NCBI GenBank assembly: GCA_028565635.1
Contig: JAOXYB010073388.1
Coordinates: forward strand, 1-23,708
Length of the DNA stretch: 23,708 bases
Direction of reading: 5' to 3'
Origin: Phoronis ovalis
Taxonomy: Eukaryota > Phoronida > Phoronidae
Below are positions 1 to 12,500 of the stretch, piece after piece; positions within the stretch are counted from its first letter, which is position 1, and each line of letters begins with the position of its first letter. The notes under the pieces are model-generated. The model was not told the origin of the DNA, did no database searches, and saw only the letters and a list, made by a program, of their open reading frames with translations. Made by a program: the position numbers and the translations under genes.

Positions 1-92
1 CCCCCCCGGGACAAAAAGTCTTCGAAGCTATCATTGAAGAATGGCTTACGTCCAAATTTGATGGAAATTGCATTGAAGACTTGAAAATGTAA
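1..92 (+). CDS. Possible 3' end of an unidentified plus-strand reading frame
   Basis: A frame open from the left edge reads through QKVFEAIIEEW and ends at TAA (90-92). AATAAA follows at 141-146. It could be the tail of a gene or of a mobile-element protein lying antisense in a dynein intron. At about 30 codons it could also be chance. I do not recognise it. Confidence 0.2.
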   Translation, partial: PPGQKVFEAIIEEWLTSKFDGNCIEDLKM

Positions 93-378
93 TAAGTTTC
101 ATCACTACAGATATTATTGTGATGAAGTTGCCAATTTCAAAATAAAAGTTTCAGCATATTACCTTAATAGCACTACAAATCTGTTTGCTCACTTGCTGAA
201 TTTGCATTTAACCTGTGAATCCACCTGGTGTTTTGCTACATAAAATTTCCGTCCAAATGTTTAAAATATTTTTTTTGGAAGAAGTTCAGATGGTAGTACC
301 TGAATCAGAGAATACTTTCAAGTTTGAAAATGTTTATGTATAATTTACTTCACAATAAACATTAAAAACAGTACATAC
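93..378. other. Intron sequence 3' of the last visible dynein exon
   Basis: This AT-rich stretch has no dynein exon. An 8-bp stem (ttcatcac / gtgatgaa) lies near 98-127. AATAAA at 141-146 on the plus strand could serve the open frame that ends at 92. Confidence 0.6.
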
Positions 379-552
379 TGGTCGCTTGGACACGCTTGTT
401 TCCAGATTGGTTACTTCGAACTGGAATCCCAACAGATCAATAGGAATCTTGTACTTCCTAGCAAAATTCTGTGAAATTCCTGTCAAAAAGGACTGCGTGA
501 AGTAGAAACCAGACACCCAGAAACATGATGGAGTGCCATTTAATATCCAGTC
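379..552 (-). CDS. DNAH3: Dynein exon: C-terminal domain, residues 1149-1206
   Basis: This exon is 174 nt, phase 0 to 0. It encodes [20 protein letters not shown] and [17 protein letters not shown]. The donor gtatgt follows KRP. The expected remaining C-terminus (the segment ending near the family's STTGHSTN string) is not in positions 1-378, so at least one more exon lies outside. Confidence 0.97.
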
Positions 553-3500
553 CTAGAATTTGACCAAAATTAAGTAAATTACACATTGAAGGGTAGCTAT
601 ATATTGTTAGGGTTACTGCTTCTTTGAATATACAAAAAAAAACACCTAACTTCAAGGCAAAAGATTTGCTTCTCATCAAAAATTATAAACACATGACTGA
701 ATTAAACTCACCTTGAAAAACTGCAATCTTGCTAAAAGGTCAGTAACATATCCACCTAATGGTTTCAGTGATGGGTAAGATTTGGCAGCCCACATCCCAG
801 GAACCTGTAAAATCACAATTAAATCATACATAATGTTCTGTTACACAAGAGTTGCTTAGTTCGAAGAATAAAGTGAAACTTAAGATAGTAAAATTAGCAT
901 ACATCTGCCAATTAGAATGAGATGTTAAAAATATTCCCCTTTTAGATTTTTATTACTTTAAGTTGGTTTTAAGCTGCGATAAAAAAAAGGTTTAATAATT
1001 ACAATTTTCACAAATAGTGAGTAAAACTGTGTAAATGACATATCCTCTGGTACTATAAATTTATTACCTTTCCCACCATCATAGAATCAAAGACATCTTC
1101 AAGTTCTGATGACATCACAACAAGACCTTTTATGGCCCGTTGAATATCAATCAAACTTTGGCGTACAACACTTATCAGACGGTTAAACCTGATAAGCTCC
1201 TGAATTAGCACCGTGTTCATCGATTCTTCATAACGTACGGGATATTTTTGCTGAAAGAGATAAAAAATCCAGGTTAGAATCAGTTTGGTTACATTGCTGA
1301 CAATAGGTCTCTATGATTACAACTATAATTATTTCTTATGGTTTGTCTATAACAAAACATTGGGACTGCACAAGATTATTAAAAAAAAGTTAAGGTCAGG
1401 TTTAGTTAATTTCTCATTATTTAGTACGCAGAAAGGCTTTTTTATATAAAGTTGAAATATAATACTGCTAAATAGCAATATTCCACTTTTGAACATAGTA
1501 ATTAATACTAAAATCAAGAAACTAGATTTTGTTAAAAAATTCAAATTATGCTCATGTGGCATCAACTGAAATATTATCTTGTGTTTATTCCTTACCTGTG
1601 ACTCTTCCAGATTGTAATCGGGTGGAATCTTTGATAGGATATCTGAAGCTAAATCTTCAATGATTTCTTGAGATGACTTCCCTCCACCAGAAGTCTGAAA
1701 TCACAACATATAAAATGTAAAAACTATCAAACATGGCTGGATTGCAATATTGATGATATTTCCCCATTGGCTAGTTTTTACTAAAGTATAATACGTTTTT
1801 TGGATTTAAGAATTGATAAAGTTCACATAAATTTCACTGCCCTTCCAATATTTACTGATACAGAAACCCAAAACTTTTCTATTTGTACACAGAGCATTTA
1901 GTAGTTCACACATAACTGAAGTATCTGTGTCATTGTTTTCTGGTCTCATTATACATTATTTTCTATTTTTCAAAATTTTACTTGTAGAGATGGGACAATA
2001 TTATGATATCTTCATCAAATGTTGTACATCAAATTTCGCAATTTGCACAATCTCGAAAAAAAACTACAAGCTGGTGTTATATGCCTGAAATAGATCTTCT
2101 TTGTTTAAGTAACATTAGTATAATCATCAAAATAAAGCAACACATGGTGCAGTTGACAAATACTGGACATTAGTGATGCTTCACGACATCGATCAAAACA
2201 ACATTAATTTTGAACATTTACAAAATCAAAATGCCTTCACATATGCTGGGTCTAATATAACTAAGTTATAACTTACTATAGTTATATTAGTCCCAGACTT
2301 ATGTAATAATTATTTTCATGATTTCAAAAAGCAGCTTGTTAATGCATATTTTTCGAAAGAAATTTTTACGAAAGTAACAGCGATTTTGTATAATAGTATA
2401 TGAATTTCTGAAAAGCAAAGACATAAGCATATTCACTTCAAGCAAAAACATAACAATACCTGGTCCTGGAAAGGTAAAAAGGAAAAAAGTTAATTATTTT
2501 TAATATAAAACTGGTAAATATTTTACACCTTTAGCATATGTAAGTTTTAACCATGTTTTTGAGGTGATTATTTCAACTACCGAAAATCGTGTTTCACGAT
2601 ATCAGTGCGTCTTATTTTTATTTAACTTTAAACTTATTGCAGTATGCATTGATTATACATAAAAATTATATAAAATATATATATAGTTTTGTTGCCATCA
2701 TAAAAAGGTGCCATCAAAGAGGACATGAAAGCACTAAGATTAAACCTATCGATTCATCTGAAATTACAAACCGTACAAACAGCCTATTGATTTGTCATAT
2801 AATTTGTATATGAATCTATTAGTCTAAGATAAGATTTAAATTTGGGTTGCCTTAGTGGGTAACCTGATGTTACATATACTGTTGGTGATAGCTCAAAGTA
2901 CTGCCGGTGTACATCAGGCCACTGAATTATTTATATTAATGCAAATTGTAATAAGAAATGAATTTAAGATTCATACTTTTTATACTGGTAGGATACAAAA
3001 GATAGCAAATCAATTTAATCTCTCTAGATTGAGGTGACACAAGAGTAGAATGTATACTTCTACTATAATTCCATTATTTCAATGTTCGTGATTTACATAC
3101 TAGTTATTTTATATACAAGTAAACTATTTGAAGACTGGTATGATTAAACTAGTTCAAAATGTTGTTTCAAAAGAATATTATTTGCACATTACACTGGGTC
3201 CAAATTCCTATGTAATGAGTATTAATGGCAGTCTGAACGAATCCATCTGTTAGTGCATGTTTGCACCTTCTCATCTAATGTCTGGGCTTAGTGATAATCA
3301 ATTGTCCCTATAATCCTTCAATGAACAAGAGTGAATAAATAAGGGAAATACATCTTCATTAAACTTTGGACCAATCAGGGATCAGATTCTATATCATTCA
3401 GCTATGTATGATTGACCTATTGTGGAGCAGTGGTTACCACGTCCACCTGGTGTCAAATATCCCCAGGTTCGATCCTGGGCTTGTATATATGCCTTTCAAG

Positions 3501-6500
3501 GTAAAAAAATTACTTGGCTCTCAACAGTAGGGACTGTGTATCCCTCGTGACTTGGACGACTATGTCAAATGGGGGTCTCGTCTCTGTGAAGTCTATTTCT
3601 CAGGAACGTTAAAGAACAGTTACTGACATCGGTAATTGACCATCTATTAGTCCTTCCTCTTATATGTATTGTTTATTTTCACTAAGGCGTATATCCGTGC
3701 CTGCTAGGGTGTTATTGAATTGTAAGTTTGCTAGTGCGCTGAATACGGCAGCTTCACTGCAGGCTCTCCAGAGAGTTGAGATTGTTCTTGGAGTGAACAG
3801 ACCCGTAAGCAGGGGGTAATTGTGTAAAAAAAGTCCTATGTAATTTATGTAAAGCTGCTTTGATTTACTATATGTGTAAGATAAAGGGCTATATAAATAC
3901 AAATACACTAAATAACATTACATTCTACCTATTTCACTAGCTGCTTGCTTTCAAGTCTTAGTCCACTGTTGTTGCTTTTATACCAATTTATTGTAAGCAG
4001 CAATCTGATTGTTCAGTGAGTTTCACTGGGCTTAATAAATGTTTTTAAAAATATTAACAGGATTAACTTTTTTCTGTTTTTCGAGAAAACGAAAATAGAA
4101 GCAGTTAAACCAAGACGTTAAATAAGAACTAGGATATATAAAACTCTTAAAAGTTCATATATTCTAGATGAGAAGGTACAGAACACTAACGGATGGATTT
4201 ATTCAGACTAATTATTAATATGTATTAATGGCTAAGGGGACAATAAATATGGTATCATTTTCTTTCATATTTCATATGCTAAATACATTTCACACTCGTC
4301 TACAAAATCAAAATTTAAGTTGAAAACACAATACAAATATGCAATTGTCATACAAGTCACAATACTCGTTGAAAACGTATATATTAAATGTTTCAAGGTT
4401 AGTATGTTAGTATAAAAGGTGAATTAGTATGGTGCCTATTTTTACATGCAATACTTTCAGAAGATAACACTGATTTAGAGATAAACGGTTTATATATAGT
4501 AAGGTAAGATTGATCATAGAAATCAAAGTATTAATACTAAAATTTAAGAAAAACTTCAATAAAAGTATACTTTGTTCATAATTTACAGATTTTCAAAACT
4601 GATGACATCAGCATTATTCGTTAATTTCATACGGAAAATCAGGTACATAACACATAATAAAATCTAAATATATTAGAATATATGCCGACATCAGCAATTT
4701 TCAAACCTGTGTCTTGAAACATGCATTTTTAAAAAACTAACAAAATGCAGGAAAAAGCTTAATATATAGAGTCATGCTTTTCTTGATAGTGCGGTTACAC
4801 ATACAATCAGCCATATAACAAAAACTATAGTTTCATGCCAAACAGGGGAAATATGTTACCTTTCCACTTGCCTGTTGATAAAGAAAACATTCAATGGCTT
4901 CATTAGTATAGTGCAGAGACTTGTATTACATAAAAACAAACAAACAAACATATTATGTAGGTCTTAATAGTAAGGATGGATAAATCGGAATACTTTCCAA
5001 GTTTTTGACAGAAGGATACAAAGCTGAGTAACGTTATAATTATAGTACTATGGTAAATTCTATCTCAACATGCTTTTCTCTGGAATTAAACAATTCAAAA
5101 GTTAAAATGGTTGATAAATTTGGAACCAGATAGAATAATTTCAGGGGCACATGAAACTTGCAAGTAGGCAAATTTACCAATGAAGTATAATCATGTTTTA
5201 AATTAATTAAAGATAATTTGGATATTATAAGTGGATAGTTACCTAGTTATTGCACACTGTGCTTTTATATAATTGGTTTATTAATTTATTAAAGTTTAGT
5301 AAGCCTTGTTAACATTAGATGCATAGTATTATTTATTATGACTCTGAGCTTATAGGTAAAGTGTACTATCAAATACACACCTCGACAACTAGCTAATATA
5401 AATGAAAATGTCACTTTCTGTACAAAACAGGAAACTTGCAGTGAATATGGGGATTTGTTAAATTGGTTTTACATTTTAACAAAATCGTATTTTCTGTTCT
5501 CATTAAATTAACAAGTTGTCATGCTGCACAGCCAGTAGACAAAACAACATTTTTCAATTAAATTAACAACTTGTGAATAATAGCTCAAGGCCACAACATT
5601 CAAATGTTGTTGTTTTTTTGAAGTAACATACCTGGCGAGGAAGAGTAAGCAAAACACCATCAAAAAGTTGATGGGTTTCTTGTTGATCTTTAGATATATC
5701 TGCATTCTCATGTAAACCAAATACCTAAAAAAGGACAAAATACGCATCAGTCTTGTCTTTTTATATCACACATCACATTTCAAATTTAAACAGATCCAAC
5801 ACTAAGCTTTTATGTGTCTAACAGAAGCTCAAAGTAACAATCAAAATGACAACTTCTTCTGTTGTTGCAAACTGCAGATCAGCAACAAGAAAGTGAAATG
5901 TAAAAGAAACCGTGTAAAACATATCGTGCCGTGTCAACAAACAACAATACAATAGCAAATGGTCCTCATGCCCTGGGTCTCTCGTCACTGCCATACGTGC
6001 ATCAAATAAACATTGCCACAAATGCTATTATTCGACGATATGACAAGGAAGTCAGCAAATTTTATAATATCAATTACCTCAGGATGTGGTATAAGTGGGA
6101 GGCTTCTGACATACTCCAAGTAGCTTTCATATACAGCATCCTTTGGAGCGTAGTATTTGCCACTTTCTGAGAATTTGTACTCATCATTGTATATGGTATC
6201 TTTGGAGTAGAATATACTAAGCAGGCTAATAATGAGTCGTCTATCTTTTTCATCGGTCACTCGACCACCATAGTTGCATTCTCCAGTTAAATATGTTAGG
6301 GCTTCTAAAGGTGGTTTATCGTAATCATTGGTAAACATCTACAAAAATATAATTTATGGTATAAGAAAATCTTTTTATGATGGTGTAAAGATTGACGAGT
6401 AAGTGAAATAGTTAACACACTGTGTACACTGTTGCGCAGTCATCATGCAGGCCAGACTGTATTACTCATCTTCATGATTATTAATTAAGTTATAATAAAT

Positions 6501-9500
6501 AATCAAACTATAACTAGTATTTAGTCAACTTACATAACACAATGTAACATAACATATATATCGTAATGTAACATAACGTAACATAACTTACTATCCAAAC
6601 TTTCAAAGTTTCAGACACGTTTATTTAGTTTTTCTTACCGTATCTATAAAAATAGATCAACCTATTTTTTTTACAATTCTGAATAATGTGAAGGTCCTAT
6701 CACACTGCAAAATAGGATTGACTTTTAAATTTATTTACGAGTATACCTCTAACTGTCTGACACTGATTCTCAAGTCAGACTCGTTAAATTCATATGGTAC
6801 GTTCCAACCTAGCGGACCAAACTTTCTTCTTTCTTGAATCAAAGCATGGAAGAAACACAATCCAAACAATAACTTCTTAAAAACCTATAATTAATATGTG
6901 AACAAATTAATGAGATACTAATCATGAAAAGAAAATTGTCTTACGTTATTTCTTCAGGACATATAAAAATTAAATAAATGAGAAAAGATACTTTTTTCAT
7001 TTATTCCTCAAATATCATAATTTGATTTTTGAAATAATCATATCAGTGAAGAGTTATACCAGTAATAGGAGAATTTGATGATTCCATCAAGTCTTCACCT
7101 TACCCACCTGTGGCTTATTACATCCGTTAAAGAACTGAGGATCAGATATAGGATCGGTGAGATAAGATCTCAGTAGATTGGCACGCAGACCTTTAGGTGG
7201 TTCATTAGTCATCTTGACACTATTCTGAAGAACTGACACAGGGAAATCTGGTGAAGGATAACTTGTCAACCACAAACGGAAATTAGGGGTGGTTTTGTTA
7301 GGATCTGTGATAACCTGTAACCAGAATGGGATTATTTAGTTATAACTATATTATTATGATAACAGTATATAAATTATGCTTTATTTACAATAATGGGCAA
7401 TATGCCCTTGTGTCACATGTCCTTGTGCAGTCTACAAACTACAGTGCATGATTCTATAATACATAATATATAAGAATACAAACATGAAATCTAGAAAACA
7501 TGCTCCCGAAATTCTATTGTTGCTATTTACAATCAAAATGTATACTACGTACTGAAGCACATATATTACAAAGGAGCTATGTGAATCTTTGCTTTGTGAT
7601 ATCAGTTGGGCTCTTAAGAGAAACATGATCATTTGGGAACATTTTAACAAGTTTCTTTTGTGTAAAATATAAATGGCACTCAAGCCATATATACACCTGA
7701 GTATGTTACAAGTACTAAATGCAACGTCGCACACACAGACACATATAAATGCACGCACACACATATGAGCACTACTGCTTACTGTTTCACATATCCGTTG
7801 TAATTCTCCGAGCCAGGATGCTGCTAAATGACAGTTTTGTAATACAACCCATGTACCAGCTGCAATAGCTTCATTTATCATGGACTCTGCAATAGGTCCT
7901 TGACCTTGTCCTAAAGAAATAGTCTTCAACCCACTGCCTCGCATCCCTGTAATGTCAGTATGCTGGTATAAACATTGTTGAGGTGAGTGTTTACATACTT
8001 AGTAACAAATTATAAGGAAGTGGCCTAACCAAGTCTTCAAACAAAATATGTGTTACTTAATAAATTATGTAAAAACTTAAAAATGCTAAACAAATTAAAA
8101 AATATTTTTAATATTCAATAAATATAACAGTTACTTAAAATTTTCAAATAAATGTGCAAGTAAAAAACAATTAATAACAGGAGGAACAAAATAGGTAAAA
8201 ACTATGGGTTTTGGTATATTTGTGCACATGGCATGGTGCAAACTATAAGAAAGCTATTTAGATTCATTTTTTGTAATTTTTCAACATTAAGTGATTATTT
8301 ACAGACAGTACAACAATATACCACTAGTCGATTTTTTATCCATCATCACTTTACAAAGATTTTTGTTTTTAACTAAGCCGCGGACAAAAACAGTGAAATG
8401 AAAAATTAGCAAAATTCACATAACATCACATCATGTTTTTCTTGTATTCCAAAAGTATAGAAAGTTTTCAAACTTATGGTTTAAAACAATTTTTTTTGCA
8501 AAAAAGTTAAAAATTTAATTGTTCTAATTAATTTAATTATTCAACAGAACATTCAAACTAAATGTGACGTGGAAAGGACTAGTGTATTTTGTAACATATA
8601 AAGCTGCACTATTTATAACCTGAAAACAAGGGAAAACAGTGTGTCATGACAAGTAAACAAAAGGACATAAGTCAAGAAATGATGTATACCTGAAAAACTT
8701 GGATTTGAAAATAGCATTACACATTTTGTAGATTGTGTTAAAATAGTCTAAATTTAGTCATTCTCTCCTAGCTGATGAGCTAAATTTTAATAAATTTGTA
8801 AATATACTTTTGTTGCTTTGCGGTAAATAGGAAGCCACATTTTATCAGTATCTTTCCTGATTTGTCATGAAAAGGTTCTCAAGGCCATTGCATTTCTAGT
8901 ATACTTTTGTACTCTTTCATTAAATTTGCGGTAAATATAATGAAACACATGCATCTTCTTAGAAAAGGCCCGAGTCAGTAAGTGCATGCAGAAAGCTTTG
9001 TTATGTACTACATTTTTCATAACAGCAAAAGGCATAGTTGCATGCAAAAGTTTTGTACAGAGCTTTACAATTGTTCTCACTATCAGTGCTGATGAACAAA
9101 TATTGTTTAAAATTGTATTAAAAACAGCAGCGGATGTCAAGTTAACTCCATTTATCAACTTGCAAATTTAGATTTCATACTCTATGCAATAATGAAGGTG
9201 TTAGATAGCACATAAAGCAAACGATTAATAACATGAAAGCAAGGTCAGAGTTGTGTACTGCCTTCAGCAATGTAGAACTTAAATAAGAGAATATACACAT
9301 CTCTGACCTCCCTTTCAAAGTTTGCGTAACAGGCACATTGTATATTACATAGAATGTAAAGCAACAGGATGTACGAAAGGACAAGTGATATCTATCATTA
9401 TTTTAATTAAAACTCAGACTGGCACCCAAATGCTGGTGCAGTTTTTTTTCTTTTAAACAACAAAATAGCGTGCTATATATTGTAGAGCTCTGTAATTGAG

Positions 9501-12500
9501 CTAAGTGAGGTTTGACCATAGATCCATGCATGCATGCTATGAGAATGGGATGTGCACTGAGGTGGTTTCTTGTTTGACATACGAGCGTATCTGTCTTGGT
9601 TGAAGAGATCCTTGCCAAGCACAAGTTGAGTTATCTTGCTTCTTTGGCTGGCACTCATACTCATACGTGATGTAAGGGAGCGAGGGATTAAACCTGAAGT
9701 CAGTCCACGCATATTATATATAGCACTCAGTGTATATTAATAATCCTTGATCTATTGCAGATTTTAAAGAACAAATTAATTTTTTCTATAATTGCGCACA
9801 TATACTTACTAGACGCAATTGCAGTTCGAGCTATGTTAAAAAACTGCAATAAATCACTGTCAAACTTATTATATGTTATGAGTATTATCATGCAAAGCAT
9901 GTTACACTGCAAAAAGTAATTGTAATTAAAATAATCTTAAGCAAAACAACTATAAAATTAAAATAATGTGCAGTGATTAACTTGAGAGCTTTAATTAAAT
10001 TGCTCAAAATTTATGGTCTACAATAATAACATGCAAAACAAAGGAGTAACATTTTGAACAGTACAGAATTTATTCCATGTTTAGTCGATCAGTAAATCTT
10101 AGTTCCATAATGATTTTTGATGCATAGATCCATTTTTTAAAATGCCTTGCTGGCTTGAAAAAGTGTGTAACAATGTATTAAAGTGCTAAAAATATGTGAA
10201 ATATAAGTTATATGGGAAACGCACCATACTGTCCAACAGCATGTTTCCTGCAATTAAATCAATGACGAATGACTATAATCACCCTGATATCATTAATATT
10301 TTAAGCATAATTATTGTACAGTTACAGTAAAAAATGACGTATAAAACATGCTGGTTTTAATTAAAGTTACTGTAAATTTGTTTTCTTTCAATGAAATTCA
10401 GAAAATATAAAAGCATGCTGGTAGCAATAGCTTTCTTTTTGGAAAAATAATATTTTTAACATTTCTATATTTTTCTTTAGAATAACAATTCTGGTATAAT
10501 GGATCAGACAATGTGATCAAAGTGCTTCACAGATAAGATCACACACTTTAATAATCAAGCTTCAAAATTGTATTCAATATGTGAAGAATGGTATTCAAGG
10601 AATTTTTAACTCAAATTTTGTACATGTATACCAGACCTGGCATGCTGTTATCATGCAATGTGATTATTGTAAAATATACCCACACAAGCCCTCATATCAA
10701 AATGAGAATTGACTAAAAACACTGCATTAAACTTTCAGGAGTCATTTGATGTCATGATTTATGATACAGACTCAGCACATGCAGCATTTTATCTTAGCTT
10801 ATGTGAGTGTGGGTGAAATTTGTTAGACATTGACCATACCTTTTATAATTATATTGAACTCATTTGCTGATATTAAACCTACAGGTGTAAAATCTCATTT
10901 AGCCACTAAAAAGTTAATTAAGCTATTTTTTCAAAGTTAAGTTAATTAGCAAATATTTCAATGCTTACAGTATCCAGGAGACATTAAATTTTGATATTAC
11001 TAGCAATGTAAAGGTTTTAAAATGTTTCCTGGATACCAAATTTTTAATCTCAAAAGCAAAATGCCACAGCAAACAACAGATAAAATTTTGAAAAATCCTG
11101 ATAAAAATTGAAATGTGAATCAAAATGTGAACATACCCTTTTCTTCAGCAAATTTGTACAAGCCTGCCATAGGATCAGCACCAGGAGACAAAACAAATAT
11201 GAGAGGAGTAAAATATTGAGAATCCCGATAACTGATGGCTAGGTCAAAGGTCGGAGGTTCAATATATTTCTGGCTCATATTGGCAACGATGTATGACTGA
11301 CAAGCTGGCACCATCTATAAAAAACGACAACTGATTGATAAATAAGTCAAAAATTTGGAAGATTATTCTCAGTGTCTTCTATTGGACATCTGAAGGCAGT
11401 CTGTTCTCTTTTACTGTAACATATTATTATTACATAACAAGCACAAAATATACATTTGATGGCAAAACGAACCCAATCGGTCCTAAAATGCTCCATGTAT
11501 CATGAACAAATTGCACAAGTGCAGAGAATAGTGGGTTGAATCTCATGATAAAATGCTGCAAATGGTGGGATCACTTTGTTTCATTTGACTACGCTGTCAA
11601 AAGCAAGCAAGCAGTCTATTGTACATAAAATGCACTAGCAGATGCTAATTATGTGAAGGTTGTTTGTAGCTTGTTTGCAGCAAAGCAACAAATAGTAACA
11701 TTACTATGTATTAGCATAAAAGACAAGACAAACTTAATGTAGTCATTTTATACATGTATCCAATTATGTAACATAATATGACATACTTTATCTGGCCTCA
11801 GACATCTTAGTACAATTAATTTTTCCAATAAATTTAATTTCTCATCCCAGGGTTCGGGTAGTGTCTCGTTTTGTGGCGTTGTTGAGTCGTAAATCTTTTT
11901 CCAGGCAGATGTCTAAATTAAGTAAAACAATCGTCATTAGAATACATAGTACAGATTTCAATTTAAACAGTTAAAAATGTCATGTTGATTAGAAATATAA
12001 TTTACAGTTTTGTATATAATATTAAAATATTCTATGTTATTTCTAAAAAATGAATTAATGTTTTTAACAATGGATAGAACTTTATAGTGATTTGATTTCC
12101 TAGTGTTACTTATCCATTAAGACCATTTGTTTTATAACCAACTGTGAAGGATTACACCGGGCACTAAATGTATAATAATTAAGTCAGTTTTACTATCATG
12201 ATAATCATTTTATTTATACAACATGTGTTTGTGTTTTATCAAATTATACCAGAAATAAAAACTCACATTATGTTTAAAGTGATCCATAAATCCTCTGAAA
12301 GCTGGCAGATCTGAACATCTGACGACTTCACCCCAAGACTTTTCAGTCAGCCATTCTGAGGCAGGATTCAAGAAGGGATTTTCCAATGCTACGCCTCCCG
12401 TCAGCAAGAACCTCCATTCGCGATCATCAATTTGCCCCCTAAAAATTAAAGTCACCAACAAAAATGTTATCATTACACAACTGTCATGTCTTTCATTAGG

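Larger units (their letters stand above)
1695..5631. other. Large dynein intron, 3.9 kb, repeat-bearing
   Basis: This intron contains an 18-bp-arm hairpin (2246-2296), a pair of inverted repeats enclosing a SINE (3221-4219), an AAAC microsatellite (about 4934-4950) and a short direct repeat (5502-5574). A perfect 8-bp hairpin with a 2-nt loop sits at 5593-5610, about 20 nt from the exon donor. No coding exon could be supported. Confidence 0.7.
7947..11136. other. Large dynein intron, 3.2 kb
   Basis: This intron contains an unassigned coding-like segment (9473-9693) and a hairpin (10970-11036). Two similar segments near 8805-8830 and 8900-8940 share tatacttttgt and ttgcggtaaata, an old local duplication. 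No other exon was supported. Confidence 0.65.

Noticed and set aside
2589-3037. Two plus-strand open frames of 60-74 codons
   Set aside because: Their composition (Ile, Tyr, Lys, Leu) is that of random AT-rich DNA. I saw no splice layout or domain.
3421-3492. A functional tRNA gene
   Set aside because: Both pol III boxes are present, but a cloverleaf acceptor stem is not evident, and the sequence continues into a SINE body and tail.
5931-6170. Plus-strand open frame overlapping the GECNYGGRV exon
   Set aside because: It is the antisense shadow of a certain dynein exon and its intron.
7729-7768. CA-rich tract as a regulatory element
   Set aside because: It is simple low-complexity sequence with nothing else to support a role.
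7432-7782. Extension of the minus-strand frame past the AAA6 exon
   Set aside because: A good donor (gtaagc) ends the exon at 7783 and the dynein frame resumes at 7314. The extension runs through a CA-rich tract with no family similarity.
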